This document shows, piece after piece, positions 35,047-45,899 of a DNA stretch of 64,000 nt. Location: NCBI RefSeq assembly GCF_900476105.1, contig NZ_LS991951.1, forward strand, positions 768,214-832,213, in the 5' to 3' direction. The notes beneath the pieces are model-generated. The model did not search any database and was not told the DNA's origin. It saw only the letters and a program-made list of their open reading frames with translations. A program made the translations under genes and the position numbers. This DNA is from Mycoplasmopsis edwardii (GTDB lineage Bacteria; Bacillota_I; Bacilli_A; Mycoplasmatales; Metamycoplasmataceae). Each line of letters opens with the position of its first letter. Position 1 is the first letter of the stretch.

Positions 35047-35904
35047 TTATTTAGTGTACTTTTCTAAAAGTTTTCTTAAATTTTTACCTTTTATAATAAC
35101 GATAGCATCAGGGCCAGTGTGAACAGAAATGATGTTAGGAATAGGTAAAATGTATGGTGTTAATTTATATTTAGATTCTAAATATAAAACAATAGTTTTG
35201 GTATCTTCGTTATGTTCACCTAAAATAACTACTTCATCATTATTTTGTTTTGATTCAAACTTTTCATCAATAACATTTTGAACTGATTTTAAGAAAACTC
35301 TACCCTTACCTTGTTTTTCAAGTGAACCATTTTCGAATCTTATTAACGGAACAATTTGTAAAAGTTTTGCAATTGTGGCTGCACCTTTTGAAAGCCTTCC
35401 TCCTTTTACAAGGTAATCGTTGTATTTGGGTAATAATGTAATATCTAATTCGTCGTTATTTCAAACCGATGTGTTTTTAAATGCTTTATCAAAACCAAAC
35501 GTTTCTAGTTCACTCAAAAACTTTTCAAGTCTAAATAAAATAGTTTGAGCAACATCAACTGATTCAACAACATATACATTATTAAATTCTCGAGCAAGCA
35601 CGCTTAAAGTATTATATTGGCTTGATAATTTAGTTGATAAAGGGAATACTACAACCTTTTTGTATTCCTTAGATAACTCTTCAATTAATGCTTTAGATTG
35701 ACCTAAAGGTGTTGCAGATGTTTTAAATGTTTTGGTATTTAAATTAAAGTGTTTGAAAAAAGTTTGTGTATTAATGTCTACACCATCATTATATAGGATA
35801 CCATCCAATTCAATTTGGAGTGGAAGATAGAATAAATTAAGTGATTCTGCTTGTCTTTTATCAAGACCACATGCTGAATCAACAACAATAGCTAGTTCTT
35901 TCAT
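35047..35904 (-). CDS. DegV-family fatty-acid-binding protein
   Basis: A 285-residue DegV protein: ELAIVVDSACGLDKRQAESL at the N-terminus, a conserved ATPLGQSKALIEEL loop, and a C-terminal domain after a TGA read as Trp (LPKYNDYLVKGGRLSKGA). In Firmicutes some DegV proteins (FakB) hold fatty acids for phosphorylation by FakA before entry into phospholipid synthesis. No fakA in this window. TATAAT on the minus strand (35917-35912) ends seven bases before the ATG with no ribosome site: leaderless. Confidence 0.9.
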
Positions 35905-35911
35905 AATTTTA

Positions 35912-35936
35912 ATTATATAATAAAATTTGCTATAAT
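35912..35936. promoter_or_regulatory. Divergent leaderless promoters, degV and tRNA-binding gene
   Basis: Two TATAAT -10 boxes, one per strand (minus 35917-35912, plus 35931-35936), each exactly seven bases from its ATG. Neither gene has a Shine-Dalgarno. The whole divergent spacer is only 39 bases. Confidence 0.65.
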
Positions 35937-35943
35937 TTAGAAC

Positions 35944-36516
35944 ATGATTATAGTTAATAATATAAGTAATTTTTACAAAAATTCATCAATTATTTTTGTT
36001 AATTCAGAAGTAAAAAGTGAAAGACAAATTACTATGAATGACTTAGTTTTTTTTGTAAATTCTAAGAATGAAGTTCATAGTATTAATATTCAAAATAATG
36101 ATAAATATGGAATCAAAAACAAAAAGTATTATATTGAGGATTTAAACAACTTAAGTGAAGTTTTAAAAGTTATTAAAGAAAACAATTTAGTTGTTAATGA
36201 TTCAAAAAAGTTTGTTTATAAAAAAATCACAAAAAGAAGAGAACATCCTGAATCAAACAAATTATTTATTATAACTTTATTTGATGGTGAGAAAGAAGTT
36301 GAAATTGTTACTAATACATTAGATTCATTAGAAGGTAAAGTTATTGTTGTTGCAAATTTAGGAGCAACAACTTTCGATGGTACAGAGATCCTAAAAGGAA
36401 AAGTAATGGGTGTTGAAAGTCCTGGTATGGTTGTAAGCTATAAAACTCTTGGATTAGAAAATGAAGGACTGATATTTGGTTCAGAAGATGAAATTGGTAA
36501 GGAATTTATTTTTTAG
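35944..36516 (+). CDS. YtpR-like tRNA-binding domain protein
   Basis: A 190-residue protein. The C-terminal half (about residues 90-190) is an EMAPII/Arc1p-like tRNA-binding OB fold: HPESNKLFIITLFDGEKEVE, VVANLGATTFDGTEILKGKV and GVESPGMVVSYKTLGL. This is the domain found in YtpR and at the N-terminus of PheRS beta; the N-terminal half is not recognised. Two bases separate it from tyrS, so the two are cotranscribed. Exact role unknown. Confidence 0.85.
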   Translation: MIIVNNISNFYKNSSIIFVNSEVKSERQITMNDLVFFVNSKNEVHSINIQNNDKYGIKNKKYYIEDLNNLSEVLKVIKENNLVVNDSKKFVYKKITKRREHPESNKLFIITLFDGEKEVEIVTNTLDSLEGKVIVVANLGATTFDGTEILKGKVMGVESPGMVVSYKTLGLENEGLIFGSEDEIGKEFIF

Positions 36517-36518
36517 TT

Positions 36519-37760
36519 ATGGAAATTATTAAAGATTTAACTCAAAGAGGAATTTTAAAAGATGTAACTAATCTTGAGAAATTTCAAAATATAGACAAAG
36601 ATGCGAAAATTTATTCTGGATTTGATCCAACAGCGATCAGTTTACACCTTGGTAACTATATTCAAATTTTAACTTTATTAAGACTTAAGAAAGCAGGTAT
36701 TAAAACACTTGCGATTGTTGGTGGTGCTACAGGAACAATTGGAGATCCGACATTTAGATCAACAGAAAGAATTCAATTAAGCAATGATGAAGTAAATAAG
36801 AATAAAATGAACATTATTAAGCAATTAGAAAGTTTTGGTATTGAAGTTTTTGATAACCTCAAATTTTATGAAAACATGAATATTTTAGACTTCTTAAGAG
36901 AAGTTGGTTCTTCAATCAATGTGGCTTATATGCTGAACAAAGATTCAATTGCAAAGAGATTAGAAAATGGTTTAAGCTTTACAGAGTTTAGTTACACAAT
37001 AATTCAAGGTTGAGACTTTTATGAGTTATATAAAAACCACAATGTTCATGGTCAATTTGGTGGATCAGATCAATGAGGGAATATAACAAGCGGACTTGAA
37101 ATTATTTCTAAAAAAGTATCACAAGATCATAAGGCATTTGCTTTTACAACTAATTTATTAACAGATCAAAATGGGAACAAGTTTGGTAAATCAACAGGCG
37201 GCGGAAATCTTTGACTAGACAAAAACTTAACAAAACCTTATGATATGTATCAATTCCTATTAAATCAACCTGATGCTGAAATTGAAAAATTATTAAATTG
37301 ATTAACTTTCTTATCTTATGACGAAATTAAAAAGATCATGAAAGATCATGAAAATGATCCTAAGTTAAGAATTGCTCAAAAAGCATTAGGATATGAAGTT
37401 ATTAAAGATATTCATGGTGAAAGTGAAGCAAATAAAGCAAGATCAATTAGTAAATTATTATTTGATAAAAATATTGATTTAGATTCAATGAAAATTGAAG
37501 AAATTGAAGCAATTGATAATGAAATTAAAACTCTTGAATTAAGTGGTGATTTAAATTTAGTCGAGGAATTAATTTCAAATAAAGTTATTAAATCAAAAAG
37601 AGAAGCAAGAGAGTTTATAGAAAAAGGTTCACTAAAATTAAATTTTGAACCAATTTCTGAAGATCAAAAAGTTAATTCAAAATATTTCGAAAACAAGTAT
37701 GCGTTATTACATGTTGGTAAGAAAAATGTTTATATAATAAAAATCAAAACTAATAAATAG
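36519..37760 (+). CDS. tyrS: Tyrosine--tRNA ligase
   Basis: A 413-residue class I synthetase. The HIGH-type motif appears as SLHLGNY and the KMSKS-type motif as KFGKS in TDQNGNKFGKSTGGG; DPTAISLH and VYDFEL-type tyrosine-binding surroundings are normal, and the C-terminus holds an S4-like domain (EFIEKGSLKLNFEPISEDQK). Several TGA codons between 37012 and 37301 are read as Trp. A hairpin including the stop codon follows. Confidence 0.96.
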
Positions 37761-37773
37761 TTTTGATTTTTTC
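37741..37773. terminator. Bidirectional terminator, tyrS / DJ-1 gene
   Basis: Stem AAATCAAAACTA / TAGTTTTGATTT (37741-37752, 37758-37769) followed by T run; contains the tyrS stop codon. Confidence 0.75.
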
Positions 37774-38349
37774 TTATAAAATTATTTCTTTTGCCTCAGG
37801 CTTACCTGCAAAAATTTTGTATGTGCTTAATGCAATTTTATAACCAAAAATTTCAATTAAAGCTATAAATGCAAGTTTGGCAGAAGAATATGGTGAGTTA
37901 CCTGTATAAAGTTTATTCTTAGAAATAGAGACCAAATTATCTTGTCAATTTGAATTTCTAAAATCTATACTTCAATCTGTTGGATACCCTGAAAATTCTT
38001 CGTTTGTGATAATGCTTTTTTCACTTAAAACATTTGGAGCATCGCAAACAGCAATAATTTTATTTTGTTCTTTTTTGTAAAAGTCTTTAATAATATTTAA
38101 TGATTTATCATTTTTTCTAAGTGCTTGTGCACCTGAACCACCTGGGATAAAAATTAAATCATAATCATCAATATTTACTTCATTCAAAATATTATCAACA
38201 AAAGCAAATCCATCAGAACCTTTAGCGACTTTTAAAGTAGGATTGTAAAAATCAATTTTGTTAAATTGTTTTGATGTTTTGAATATTGTTAATGGTGTAA
38301 CTAATTCGACATCTTTAAAATTATTTTCAATAATAACTAATAAATTCAT
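37774..38349 (-). CDS. DJ-1/PfpI family protein
   Basis: A 191-residue protein of the class I amidotransferase-like fold: MNLLVIIENNFKDVELVTPL at the start, DLIFIPGGSGAQALR, and the nucleophile elbow IIAVCDAPNVL with the conserved Cys near residue 106. Family members include chaperones, deglycases and redox sensors; substrate cannot be told. Two TGA codons are read as Trp. Its ATG overlaps the stop of an upstream membrane protein gene (TAATG). Confidence 0.88.
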
Positions 38350-39254
38350 TATGCTTTTCTTCTAATAAATTTTTTGTAAATTAAGAATAAGATTAAAACT
38401 AATGGAATTAACACAACAATAACAAAGATAATAATATATGTTTTAATTCATGCTTTGTTTTCTGCTCTTCTTCTTTCCTCAACAAGTTTTTTAACTGCAA
38501 TAGCGTTTTCACCTGTACCGAAGTTTGCTTGAATATCTTGAATTCTTTTTTTATCATATAAGATAACTAAAACATAAAGAGCAATAACACCGAGAATCAC
38601 ACATAAATCAATAATTAATAATAAATTAACGTTTCCAAATGCTGTTTTAAATCACTTACTAAAATCAATTAAGAAGTGAACATTAAATCCATTTGAGGTT
38701 GTATTACCATCAAAGTTTGAACCAATTTCTCAAATTTGATCTTTTAACGCTAAAATAATAATATTGAATAAACCAAAGTATGTTAAGAAGAAAACTAACC
38801 CTCAAGTCAATCTTAATCCTTTTAATACTAATGCTTGATAAATATCAACAAACATCGAGCTAGATGAAGCATCTGCTTGTAAATAATTTGTTCTAAAATT
38901 ATTTCTAACCTTACTTCATCCAGATACTTTAATTAGGCTTTTTGTCATAAACATGAAACTAATAAGTAATGGAAATGCTAATAAAATGTAATATGTAACA
39001 ATACCATTTGATTTTTCATTAATGAAATATCATAAAAAGTTTGTTAACATACCTATAATTGAACCTAAAACAATTAGTCCTCAAAAGATTGCTGAAATAA
39101 CTCTAACATTTCTTTCTTTTCTAATAATTGTGTATGTTTGTGGATTCAACTGTTTTTGTGGATCTGTATAAAGTTTTCTTTCGTTGTTGTTTTGCAGGTT
39201 GACTTGTGCGGTTTTTAATTCTAATCCTTCATTAGGTCTTTTTGGTCTAAACAT
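38349..39254 (-). CDS. Membrane protein of unknown function, about five helices
   Basis: A 301-residue protein that I do not recognise. A hydrophilic N-terminus of about 45 residues precedes likely membrane helices near 51-74, 83-102, 141-165, 202-226 and 266-290, and it ends in a basic tail (KKFIRRKA). A charged helical stretch (about 228-262, KKLVEERRRAENKAW) should lie in the cytoplasm. Its start is two bases after the stop of another unknown membrane protein, and its stop overlaps the DJ-1 gene start, so the three are surely co-made. TGA is read as Trp six or more times. Confidence 0.85.
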
Positions 39255-39256
39255 AA

Positions 39257-40429
39257 TTAGTTTCCACCTTCAGAATTATTTTCGCTATTGATTCTTGCTA
39301 ATTCTCTTTCTTTTAAGAAATTAATTAATGATTCAACTGTTTTTTGAATATCAACTTTACTGTGAATACTTTCATCACTTACTAATTTATCAAGTATTTT
39401 TGTTAATGATTTAATTGTTTGATTATTTAAGTTTTGAGTAGCACCTTGTAATAATTTGATTTTATCATCAAGATCTGGTTCAGCAAGTTTTGCTTCTCTA
39501 TATAATTCAGCAATTTCTTCGCTGATGAACTGTGAAAGCAATTCTCTTTTTCTTTCTGTTGTTGTTTGAGGTAAGTTGTATTCTGCATACCTAGGATCTT
39601 TAACAGCTTCTGCATTAATTCTAACTTGAGCCTTATCCACGATATCTTTAATACTTTCGTTAAAGTTGTTTTCTTTTGCTTTTTCTTTGATGAATGGAAC
39701 AATAACATCAAATACTCTTTTATCATTTAGTAATGTAGAAATATCTGAAAGTAATAAATCCACTTTCTTTTTGTCTTCTGCCGAAAGACTTGAATATTTT
39801 GTTGTTAATAATCTTGAGTTTGAAGCATTTTTTAATAAGTTATCAATACTTTTTACTGAGGTTAATAATCCAGATCATGATTCACCATAACCTGTTGTCA
39901 TTACTTCGACTCCAACTTTTGTAATCTTTTTAAAGCTATTATCAGCTTTTGATGAAACTGTTAAAATATCTGCAAATAATAATGCACCAGGAATTGTAAC
40001 AATGGCATTTGTTGCTCCAAAAATTACTCTTCTGATTAATTTTAATTTACCAAATGATCTTTTAATTTTAAATTTTGGTATTGAGTGTAATATTGTAACA
40101 ATAATAAAGAAGATAGCTCTAATAACTCAGTAAGAAATTAAAGCAATAACAGTTACCACAAATGGTATAGTTCCTACTGTTCCTCTGACATTACTATCAT
40201 CACTATTTTGGATTGTTTTTGAAATAATTGTATATGAAATAGCACTTATGATAATAGTTAATACAATAGCAACAATTTTAAAAATTGTTCATTTTGATCT
40301 AAATACAAAACCAACAATAAATGAAATAGCTAGTAAAGCAACAAATAAAATTGGCACTCAAATATAGCTTCCACTACTTTTTAATGAATTAACAAGATTA
40401 ATTCAAAATTCTGAAATCTGATTTGTCAT
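39257..40429 (-). CDS. Membrane protein of unknown function with helical C-terminal domain
   Basis: A 390-residue protein that I do not recognise. Likely membrane helices at about 24-41, 49-68, 88-112 and 135-153; the rest (about 165-390) is a soluble, Lys/Glu/Asn-rich, mostly helical domain ending SENNSEGGN. Start ATG 40429 has an AAGGGG ribosome site, eight bases after the def stop. The order def - this gene - second membrane gene - DJ-1 looks like one operon. Two-protein membrane complex is possible but unproven. Confidence 0.85.
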
Positions 40430-40437
40430 TTTTCCCC

Positions 40438-41001
40438 TTATAAGTAAGTAGAATCCTTTTTCTTTCCTCAAGGATTCTTTTGGTTAATTCTATCTATAAA
40501 CAGTTTACCGTTTAAATGATCGAGTTCATGTTGAAAAACAATTGCTAAGTAACCTGTAACTTCGTATCTTAAGAATTTCTTTTCGTTGTAACTATAAGCA
40601 TCAACAATAACTCTTTTGCTTCTATGAATGTACCCCTCTTGATTTGGTAAAGATTCAGGAACACTTAAACAACCCTCACCTTCACTCAATGCAACTTGTG
40701 TCTTACTTGCAAAAACAACTTCTGGATTAAATAAAACATCTTTAAAAATTACATTGTTTTTGTCGTCTTGTAAGAAAACATAAAATACATTTTTTAAAAT
40801 ACCATATTGAACTGCGGCCACTCCAACACCTGGTCTAAATTCAGTGCCTTCTGTTTGAGAGTCATCGATATGATAAATCATCTTTTCGGCTAATTCAATA
40901 TCTTCTTTCCCTAACGGAATAGGAACATTATGAGATTTTTCTCTTAAAACTTTATTCGGTAATTCTGTTATCTTAATATTAAATTTTTTTTCTCTTTTCA
41001 T
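40438..41001 (-). CDS. def: Peptide deformylase
   Basis: A 187-residue metalloenzyme that removes formyl groups from new proteins. Motif 1 GVGVAAVQ, motif 2 EGCLSVPE (metal Cys) and motif 3 VFQHELDHLNGKLFIDR (two His and catalytic Glu) are intact. A TGA at 40468 is read as Trp and the real stop is TAA at 40438. Diverges from plsY. No Shine-Dalgarno before ATG 41001; a minus-strand TATAAT lies about 13 bases upstream. Confidence 0.95.
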
Positions 41002-41055
41002 AATATCTAATTTAATTATATAATATTTTATATTTATTATAAATAAGGAGAGAAG

Positions 41056-41784
41056 ATGGACATTTTTCTTACTATAATACTTAATTTAGGGTTCTTTTTA
41101 GTGGGTTATTTATTTGGTTCTTTAAATACTTCAATCTTATTTGGAAAAATTACCAAAAAACCAGACTTAAGAGAACATCATTCAAAGAATGCTGGAGCAA
41201 CAAATTCATTAAGAGTTTATGGCGTAAATTCAGCAGTGATTATTCTACTTTTAGATGTACTAAAAACTATTTTAATTGTTTTATTATGCCGTTTGATTAT
41301 GAAGGCAATTAATTCATCAATTACACCAGAATTTATTAGCAAATCAAAAAATGTAAGTCTTATACAAAGTAAATTATTCTTAATACCATTATTAGGTGGA
41401 ATCGGAGTAATTATTGGAAACATTTACCCTGTGTTTTATAAATTTAAAGGTGGTAAAGGTGTTGCTACTTCAATCGGTTTATTAATATCGATTAACATTA
41501 CTCTTTTACCTATTGCTGCAGTGTTTTTCTTTGGATTTATGTTCTGAAAAAAATATGTTTCATTAGCAAGTATTTCAACTGCATTTTTAATGATTTTCTT
41601 TGTAGGTATTCCTTGAATGAGTGAAGGAGTTCTGGGGTGAATGACAGGAATTGAAAAAGGATACTTTTGAATAGCTTTAATCATCTTTGTCATAGATGCA
41701 TCATTAATTATTTTTGCACATAGAGAAAACATTAAAAGACTTTTAAATAAGTCAGAAAGAAAATTTATCACATCTAAAAAATAG
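41056..41784 (+). CDS. plsY: Glycerol-3-phosphate acyltransferase PlsY
   Basis: A 242-residue multi-pass membrane enzyme that acylates glycerol-3-phosphate from acyl-phosphate, the first step of phospholipid synthesis. It has the PlsY motifs YLFGSLNTSILFGK, HHSKNAGATNSLRVYG and KFKGGKGVATSIG. The segment between the first two helices and the C-terminus carries several TGA-encoded Trp. The ribosome site AAGGAGAG precedes ATG 41056. Works with cdsA farther right in lipid synthesis. Confidence 0.94.
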
Positions 41785-41801
41785 GCTATAAACCTATTTT
41801 T
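41775..41801 (+). terminator. Terminator after plsY
   Basis: Stem AAAATAGG / CCTATTTT with a seven-base loop and T run; contains the plsY stop codon. Confidence 0.7.
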
Positions 41802-41902
41802 TTATACTTTTAAGCCTACTATTTATCTTTTTTGTGTTTTTCTTATGATGTGATAAATTTAATATAAAATATTATTAGATATTATTAGATTGGATTAACT
41901 AT

Positions 41903-42622
41903 ATGATTAAATACAAAAGAATATTAATTAAACTTTCAGGTGAAGGTTTTGCTAATAAAGAAAAACATCTTGCTATTGATAATGAATTAGTTAAAAAGAT
42001 AGCTTTACAATTAAAAGAAATAGTAAATAGAGGTATAGAAGTATCTATTGTTATTGGTGGAGGTAACTTCTGAAGAGGTGCTTCAGCTGAGAAAAACGGA
42101 ATACCAAGAAACAGAGCTGACTACATCGGTATGTTAGCAACAATTATGAATGGATTAGCTTTAAGAAGTGGTTTTGAACTTGTGGGACTTAAATCTAGAG
42201 TTCAAAGTTCTTTATCACTTGATCCTAAAATCGCAGAAAACTATGTTAATGAAAAAACACTTAAATACTTACAAGATGGTGAAGTAGTTATCTTTGTTGG
42301 TGGAACAGGAAGACCTTTCTTTACAACAGATACTGCTTCTACACTTTATGCCTCAGAAATTGGTGCAGAAGTAATTTTAATGGGTAAAAATGGAACGGAC
42401 GGAGTTTATGATTCTGATCCTAAAAAGAACCCTAACGCAAAACGTTATGACAAAATTACTTATGATGAAATCCTTGAGAAAAAACTTCAAGTTATGGACT
42501 TAACAGCCACAAGTATGGCAAGAGATAACAATATCAATTTAATAATCTTTAACCTTCTAGAAGAAAACTCAATTATCAAAGCATTAGAAGGTTCTATTAA
42601 ACACACAGAGGTAATTAAATAA
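41903..42622 (+). CDS. pyrH: UMP kinase
   Basis: A 239-residue amino-acid-kinase-fold enzyme that makes UDP from UMP. YKRILIKLSGEGFA, VSIVIGGGNFWRGA, NRADYIGMLATIMNGLAL and TGRPFFTTDTASTL are diagnostic. I chose ATG 41903, upstream of the Met at 42131, because the ATP-binding N-terminus is then complete across a TGA read as Trp. Coupled to frr by TAATG, a very common pair. Confidence 0.96.
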
Positions 42623-43173
42623 TGGAATTAGATTTATATTTATTAGATTTACATGATAAAAGTGAAAAATCAATAAACCACTTCAAATTTGAAATGTCTA
42701 AAATTTCAACAGGACGTGCTAACCCTCAATTAATCAAAGGGATTAAAGTTGTTTACTATGATGCCCCTACATCATTAGAAGAATTAGCAAACATCACTGT
42801 ACCTGAACCTCAACAATTATTAATCAAACCATATGATGTTACATCGGTTAAAGAAATTGCTAAAGCATTAGATAAAGCTAACTTAGGAATTCAACCAGTT
42901 GATGAAGGTAATCAAATTAGATTAACTTTTCCTACTCTTACAACAGATAGAAGAAAAGAAATGATCAAAAATTTAGGTAAATTATCTGAAGCTGCTAAAG
43001 TTGGTGTAAGAAATGCTAGACAAGATGTTAACAAAGCAATTAAAAACGATGAAGAACTTTCAGAAGATGAACAAAAAGTTTACTTAGATAAAATCCAAAA
43101 AGAAGTAGACAACTTAATAGAAAATATTTCTTCTTTAACAAAAGAAAAAGAAGATGAATTAATGAATAAATAA
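42622..43173 (+). CDS. frr: Ribosome recycling factor
   Basis: A 183-residue factor that, with EF-G, splits ribosomes after termination. It shows the family pattern: ISTGRANPQLIKGIKVVYYD near the N-terminus, ITVPEPQQLLIKPYD, and the C-terminal helix with KVGVRNARQDVNKAIK. Full length. Its start overlaps the pyrH stop. Confidence 0.96.
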   Translation: MELDLYLLDLHDKSEKSINHFKFEMSKISTGRANPQLIKGIKVVYYDAPTSLEELANITVPEPQQLLIKPYDVTSVKEIAKALDKANLGIQPVDEGNQIRLTFPTLTTDRRKEMIKNLGKLSEAAKVGVRNARQDVNKAIKNDEELSEDEQKVYLDKIQKEVDNLIENISSLTKEKEDELMNK

Positions 43174-43215
43174 AAAATAAAATCCTTGAGACTTTAACTT
43201 AAGGATTTTATTTTT
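43173..43215. terminator. Bidirectional terminator, frr / msrA
   Basis: Stem AAATAAAATCCTT / AAGGATTTTATTT around a 13-base loop, with T runs on both strands; overlaps the msrA stop codon. Confidence 0.75.
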
Positions 43216-43717
43216 TATCTTCTTTTAAATATTTTTCGGGTATTGAATAAAGATTAATATGACAGTATCCATTAGGATTTTTGTCAAGATATTTTTGATG
43301 ATACTCTTCAACTCTTGTTTGATCTGAAACTGGCAAGAATTCTAAATAATTTTCTTTTCCTTCATTTTTAATAAATTCTTCATTAAGAGCTTTATATTTA
43401 TTTAATAATTCTTGATCATTAGAATAAATACCCACACGGTACTGAACTCCTTTGTCATTACCTTGTTTGTTTAATGAGTAAGGGTCAACAATATTTAAAT
43501 AAAGGTTTCAAATTGTTTCTTCAGAAATTAACATATCATCATAAACTACTTTAACAGCTTCTGCATGGCTAGATGCTTGACATACTTCTTGATATGAAAC
43601 ACCCTCAAAACCACCGTTAATGTAATATGATGAAGCGTCTTCTACACCTTTAAGTCTTGAAAAATAAGCTTCAACACCTCAAAAACAACCGCCTGCTATA
43701 AATACTTCTTTTTTCAT
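43208..43717 (-). CDS. msrA: Peptide methionine sulfoxide reductase MsrA
   Basis: A 169-residue enzyme that reduces Met-S-sulfoxide in proteins. The N-terminal IAGGCFWGVEAYFSRLKGV has the catalytic Cys of the GCFWG motif, with one Trp coded by TGA; SSHAEAVKVVYD and the EYHQKYLDKNPNGYCHINLY segment, with a further Cys, follow. No MsrB domain is fused and none is seen in this window. Confidence 0.95.
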
Positions 43718-43742
43718 AATAACTCCTAAAATTCAACTAATA

Positions 43743-43768
43743 AAATATGCTTTTTAAAGCATATTTTA
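43743..43768 (-). terminator. Terminator after the PQ-loop gene
   Basis: Stem AAAATATGCTTT / AAAGCATATTTT directly after the PQ-loop gene stop on the minus strand, upstream of msrA. Its T tract continues on the minus strand. Confidence 0.65.
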
Positions 43769-44443
43769 TTATTTTTTGTATTTGATTGTGAATATCATTT
43801 GTGCTGTAAATACTGATAATGATACAAGTTGTCAAATAAGACCACCGATGAATGCTGGGATTGCTCCAAAGTATACGATTTGTAAAATTCATCAAATAAT
43901 TCAAACTGAATTGTTTATGATGTAAATTGCAAACATACCAAGTGAAATTCCACCTCATTGTTTTGTTTTGATTGATTGAATGAATTGCGGAATAAATGCT
44001 AATGTAGTGAATGCAGGGAAAATGAATCCCATTGTTGTTTCTGCATTTTGTGATCAGTGAATTTTTTGAATATTTCCAGAAGCATATAAGTATATATGTC
44101 CTAGAATAAATCCTAAACCAATAAAGAGAACAACAACAACTGCGATTTGCCCCATAGTTTTAGTTTTTCTTTTAAATTCTTTTTTAAACTCATACATTAA
44201 GAATAACATGAGTGATTCTAAAACTAAAGTTATACCATTAGCAGCAATAACATTGTGGAATTTATTTAAACTTAATGAACTTCAAATAACTCATAATAAA
44301 ATCCCTATATGGAATATTCAAAATGAAATAAAACTAATTTCTCCTGTTTTTCTGTCTTTTATTGTTTTGAAAAGTTGTGGAATACTTAAACAAGCAACTA
44401 AAATTGCACCTAAGTACCCAAATATAGTAATTGCATTTTGCAT
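43769..44443 (-). CDS. PQ-loop repeat (SWEET/SemiSWEET-like) membrane protein
   Basis: A 224-residue membrane protein with seven likely helices in two units. Each unit carries a PQ-loop: ACLSIPQLFKTIKDRKTGEI near residue 20 and AFIPQFIQSIKTKQWGGISL near residue 150, the second with KTKQWGG instead of DRKTGE. This arrangement is that of PQ-loop/SWEET-type transporters of sugars or amino acids. The substrate is unknown. Many Trp are TGA-coded. Stands alone between msrA and the divergent mnmE. Confidence 0.82.
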
Positions 44444-44531
44444 AAAAAAAATTTTACCACATTTTATAGAAAAAATTATTTTTAAAACTTTAGAGCAATT
44501 TCTACATATTTGACTAACTTATAAATAAATA

Positions 44532-44537
44532 TATAAT
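44532..44537 (+). promoter_or_regulatory. -10 box of leaderless mnmE operon
   Basis: TATAAT eight bases before ATG 44546 with no Shine-Dalgarno. Confidence 0.55.
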
Positions 44538-44545
44538 TTAATATT

Positions 44546-45898
44546 ATGAATGATACAATTGCAGCAATAAGTTCTGGTTCAAGAACTAATCAACCCATTT
44601 CAATAATAAGATTAGCGGGTCATGATTCACTTGAAATTTTTAAGAATATTTATAAAGGTAAAATAGGTTCAGACCATAATATAACTTATGGTCACATTTA
44701 TGATAAAGACATCCTTATTGATGAAGTTTTAGTTATGTGATTCTTAGGTAAGGATGTAAACGATAAAAAAGTTTTCAATAATTATGTTGGTGAGCCTATT
44801 ATCGAGATAAATTGTCATGGTGGGATTGTTGTGACAAATAAAATTCTTGAACTTTTATTAGAACATGGCGCTAGGTTAGCAGAACCAGGAGAATTCACTA
44901 GAAGAGCTTTCTTAAACGGAAAAATGGATTTAATTAAAGCAGAAGCTGTTCATGACTTGATTATGTCAAAAACATTGACACAAGCTCAGGCTAGTGTTAA
45001 TAGATTCAAAGGAAAAACATCTACTCTATTAGATAAGTTTTCAGATCAAATAGCATTATTAATAGGTATTGCAGAAGTTAATATTGATTATCCTGAATAT
45101 GAAGATATTGAAAAATTGACAAATAAAAATATGATTGAAAAACTTACCGATTTAGAAAAAGATTTAAAAAATATTGTTAAAGTTTCGGAAGATAGCAGAT
45201 ATATTTTTGAAGGTGTAAGAGTTTCAATTTTAGGAAAACCAAATGTTGGAAAAAGCAGTATTTTAAATACACTTTTATCTGAAGAAAAAGCAATTGTAAC
45301 AGATATTGCTGGAACAACTAGAGATTTAGTTGAAGCATCATATCAGATTAATGGTATTTTATTTAAATTAGTAGATACAGCAGGAATAAGAAAAACCGAT
45401 GATAAAATTGAAAAAATAGGTATAGATAAATCATTACAACAAATTGAATTATCAGACTTAATTATTCATGTTGTAGATCCGACACAAGAAAACGATTTAT
45501 ATGATGAATTAATTGAAAATGAAACAAAACGTTTAGGTAAGTTTTACTTAAAAGTTCAAAATAAAAATGACTTAGTTAGAAATAATAACAATTCTTTAAT
45601 ATCAATTTCTGCACTAAAAAATGATATTAAAGAACTTGAAGATGCATTAGTTAAAAACTTTGAAAACATCGATATTATGGATGAAAAGATTTTTTCAAAT
45701 ACAAGACAACTTTCATTAATTAAATCAGCATTAAAATCACTACAAGATGCAAGACAATCATTAGTTGACGATCAGACTTTTGATGTGATTATTATTGATT
45801 TATATAATGCATGAGATTCATTACAAAACATTAAAGGGAATGCAAACAGAGAAGACTTACTTGATGTAATGTTCAAAAACTTCTGTTTAGGTAAATAA
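44546..45898 (+). CDS. mnmE: tRNA modification GTPase MnmE
   Basis: A 450-residue GTPase that, with MnmG, makes the cmnm5 group on U34 of some tRNAs. The N-terminal folate-binding domain (DTIAAISSGSRTNQPISIIR, EFTRRAFLNGKMDLIKAEAV) is followed by a G domain with GKPNVGKSSIL, DIAGTTRD, DTAGIRKT and NKND, and the C-terminal FCLGK, where the family has a conserved Cys-x-Gly-Lys. The G domain sits near residues 225-380. TGA codons at 44738 and 45812 are read as Trp. MnmG is not in this window. First gene of mnmE-tatD-rsmA. Confidence 0.96.
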
Positions 45899-45899
45899 T

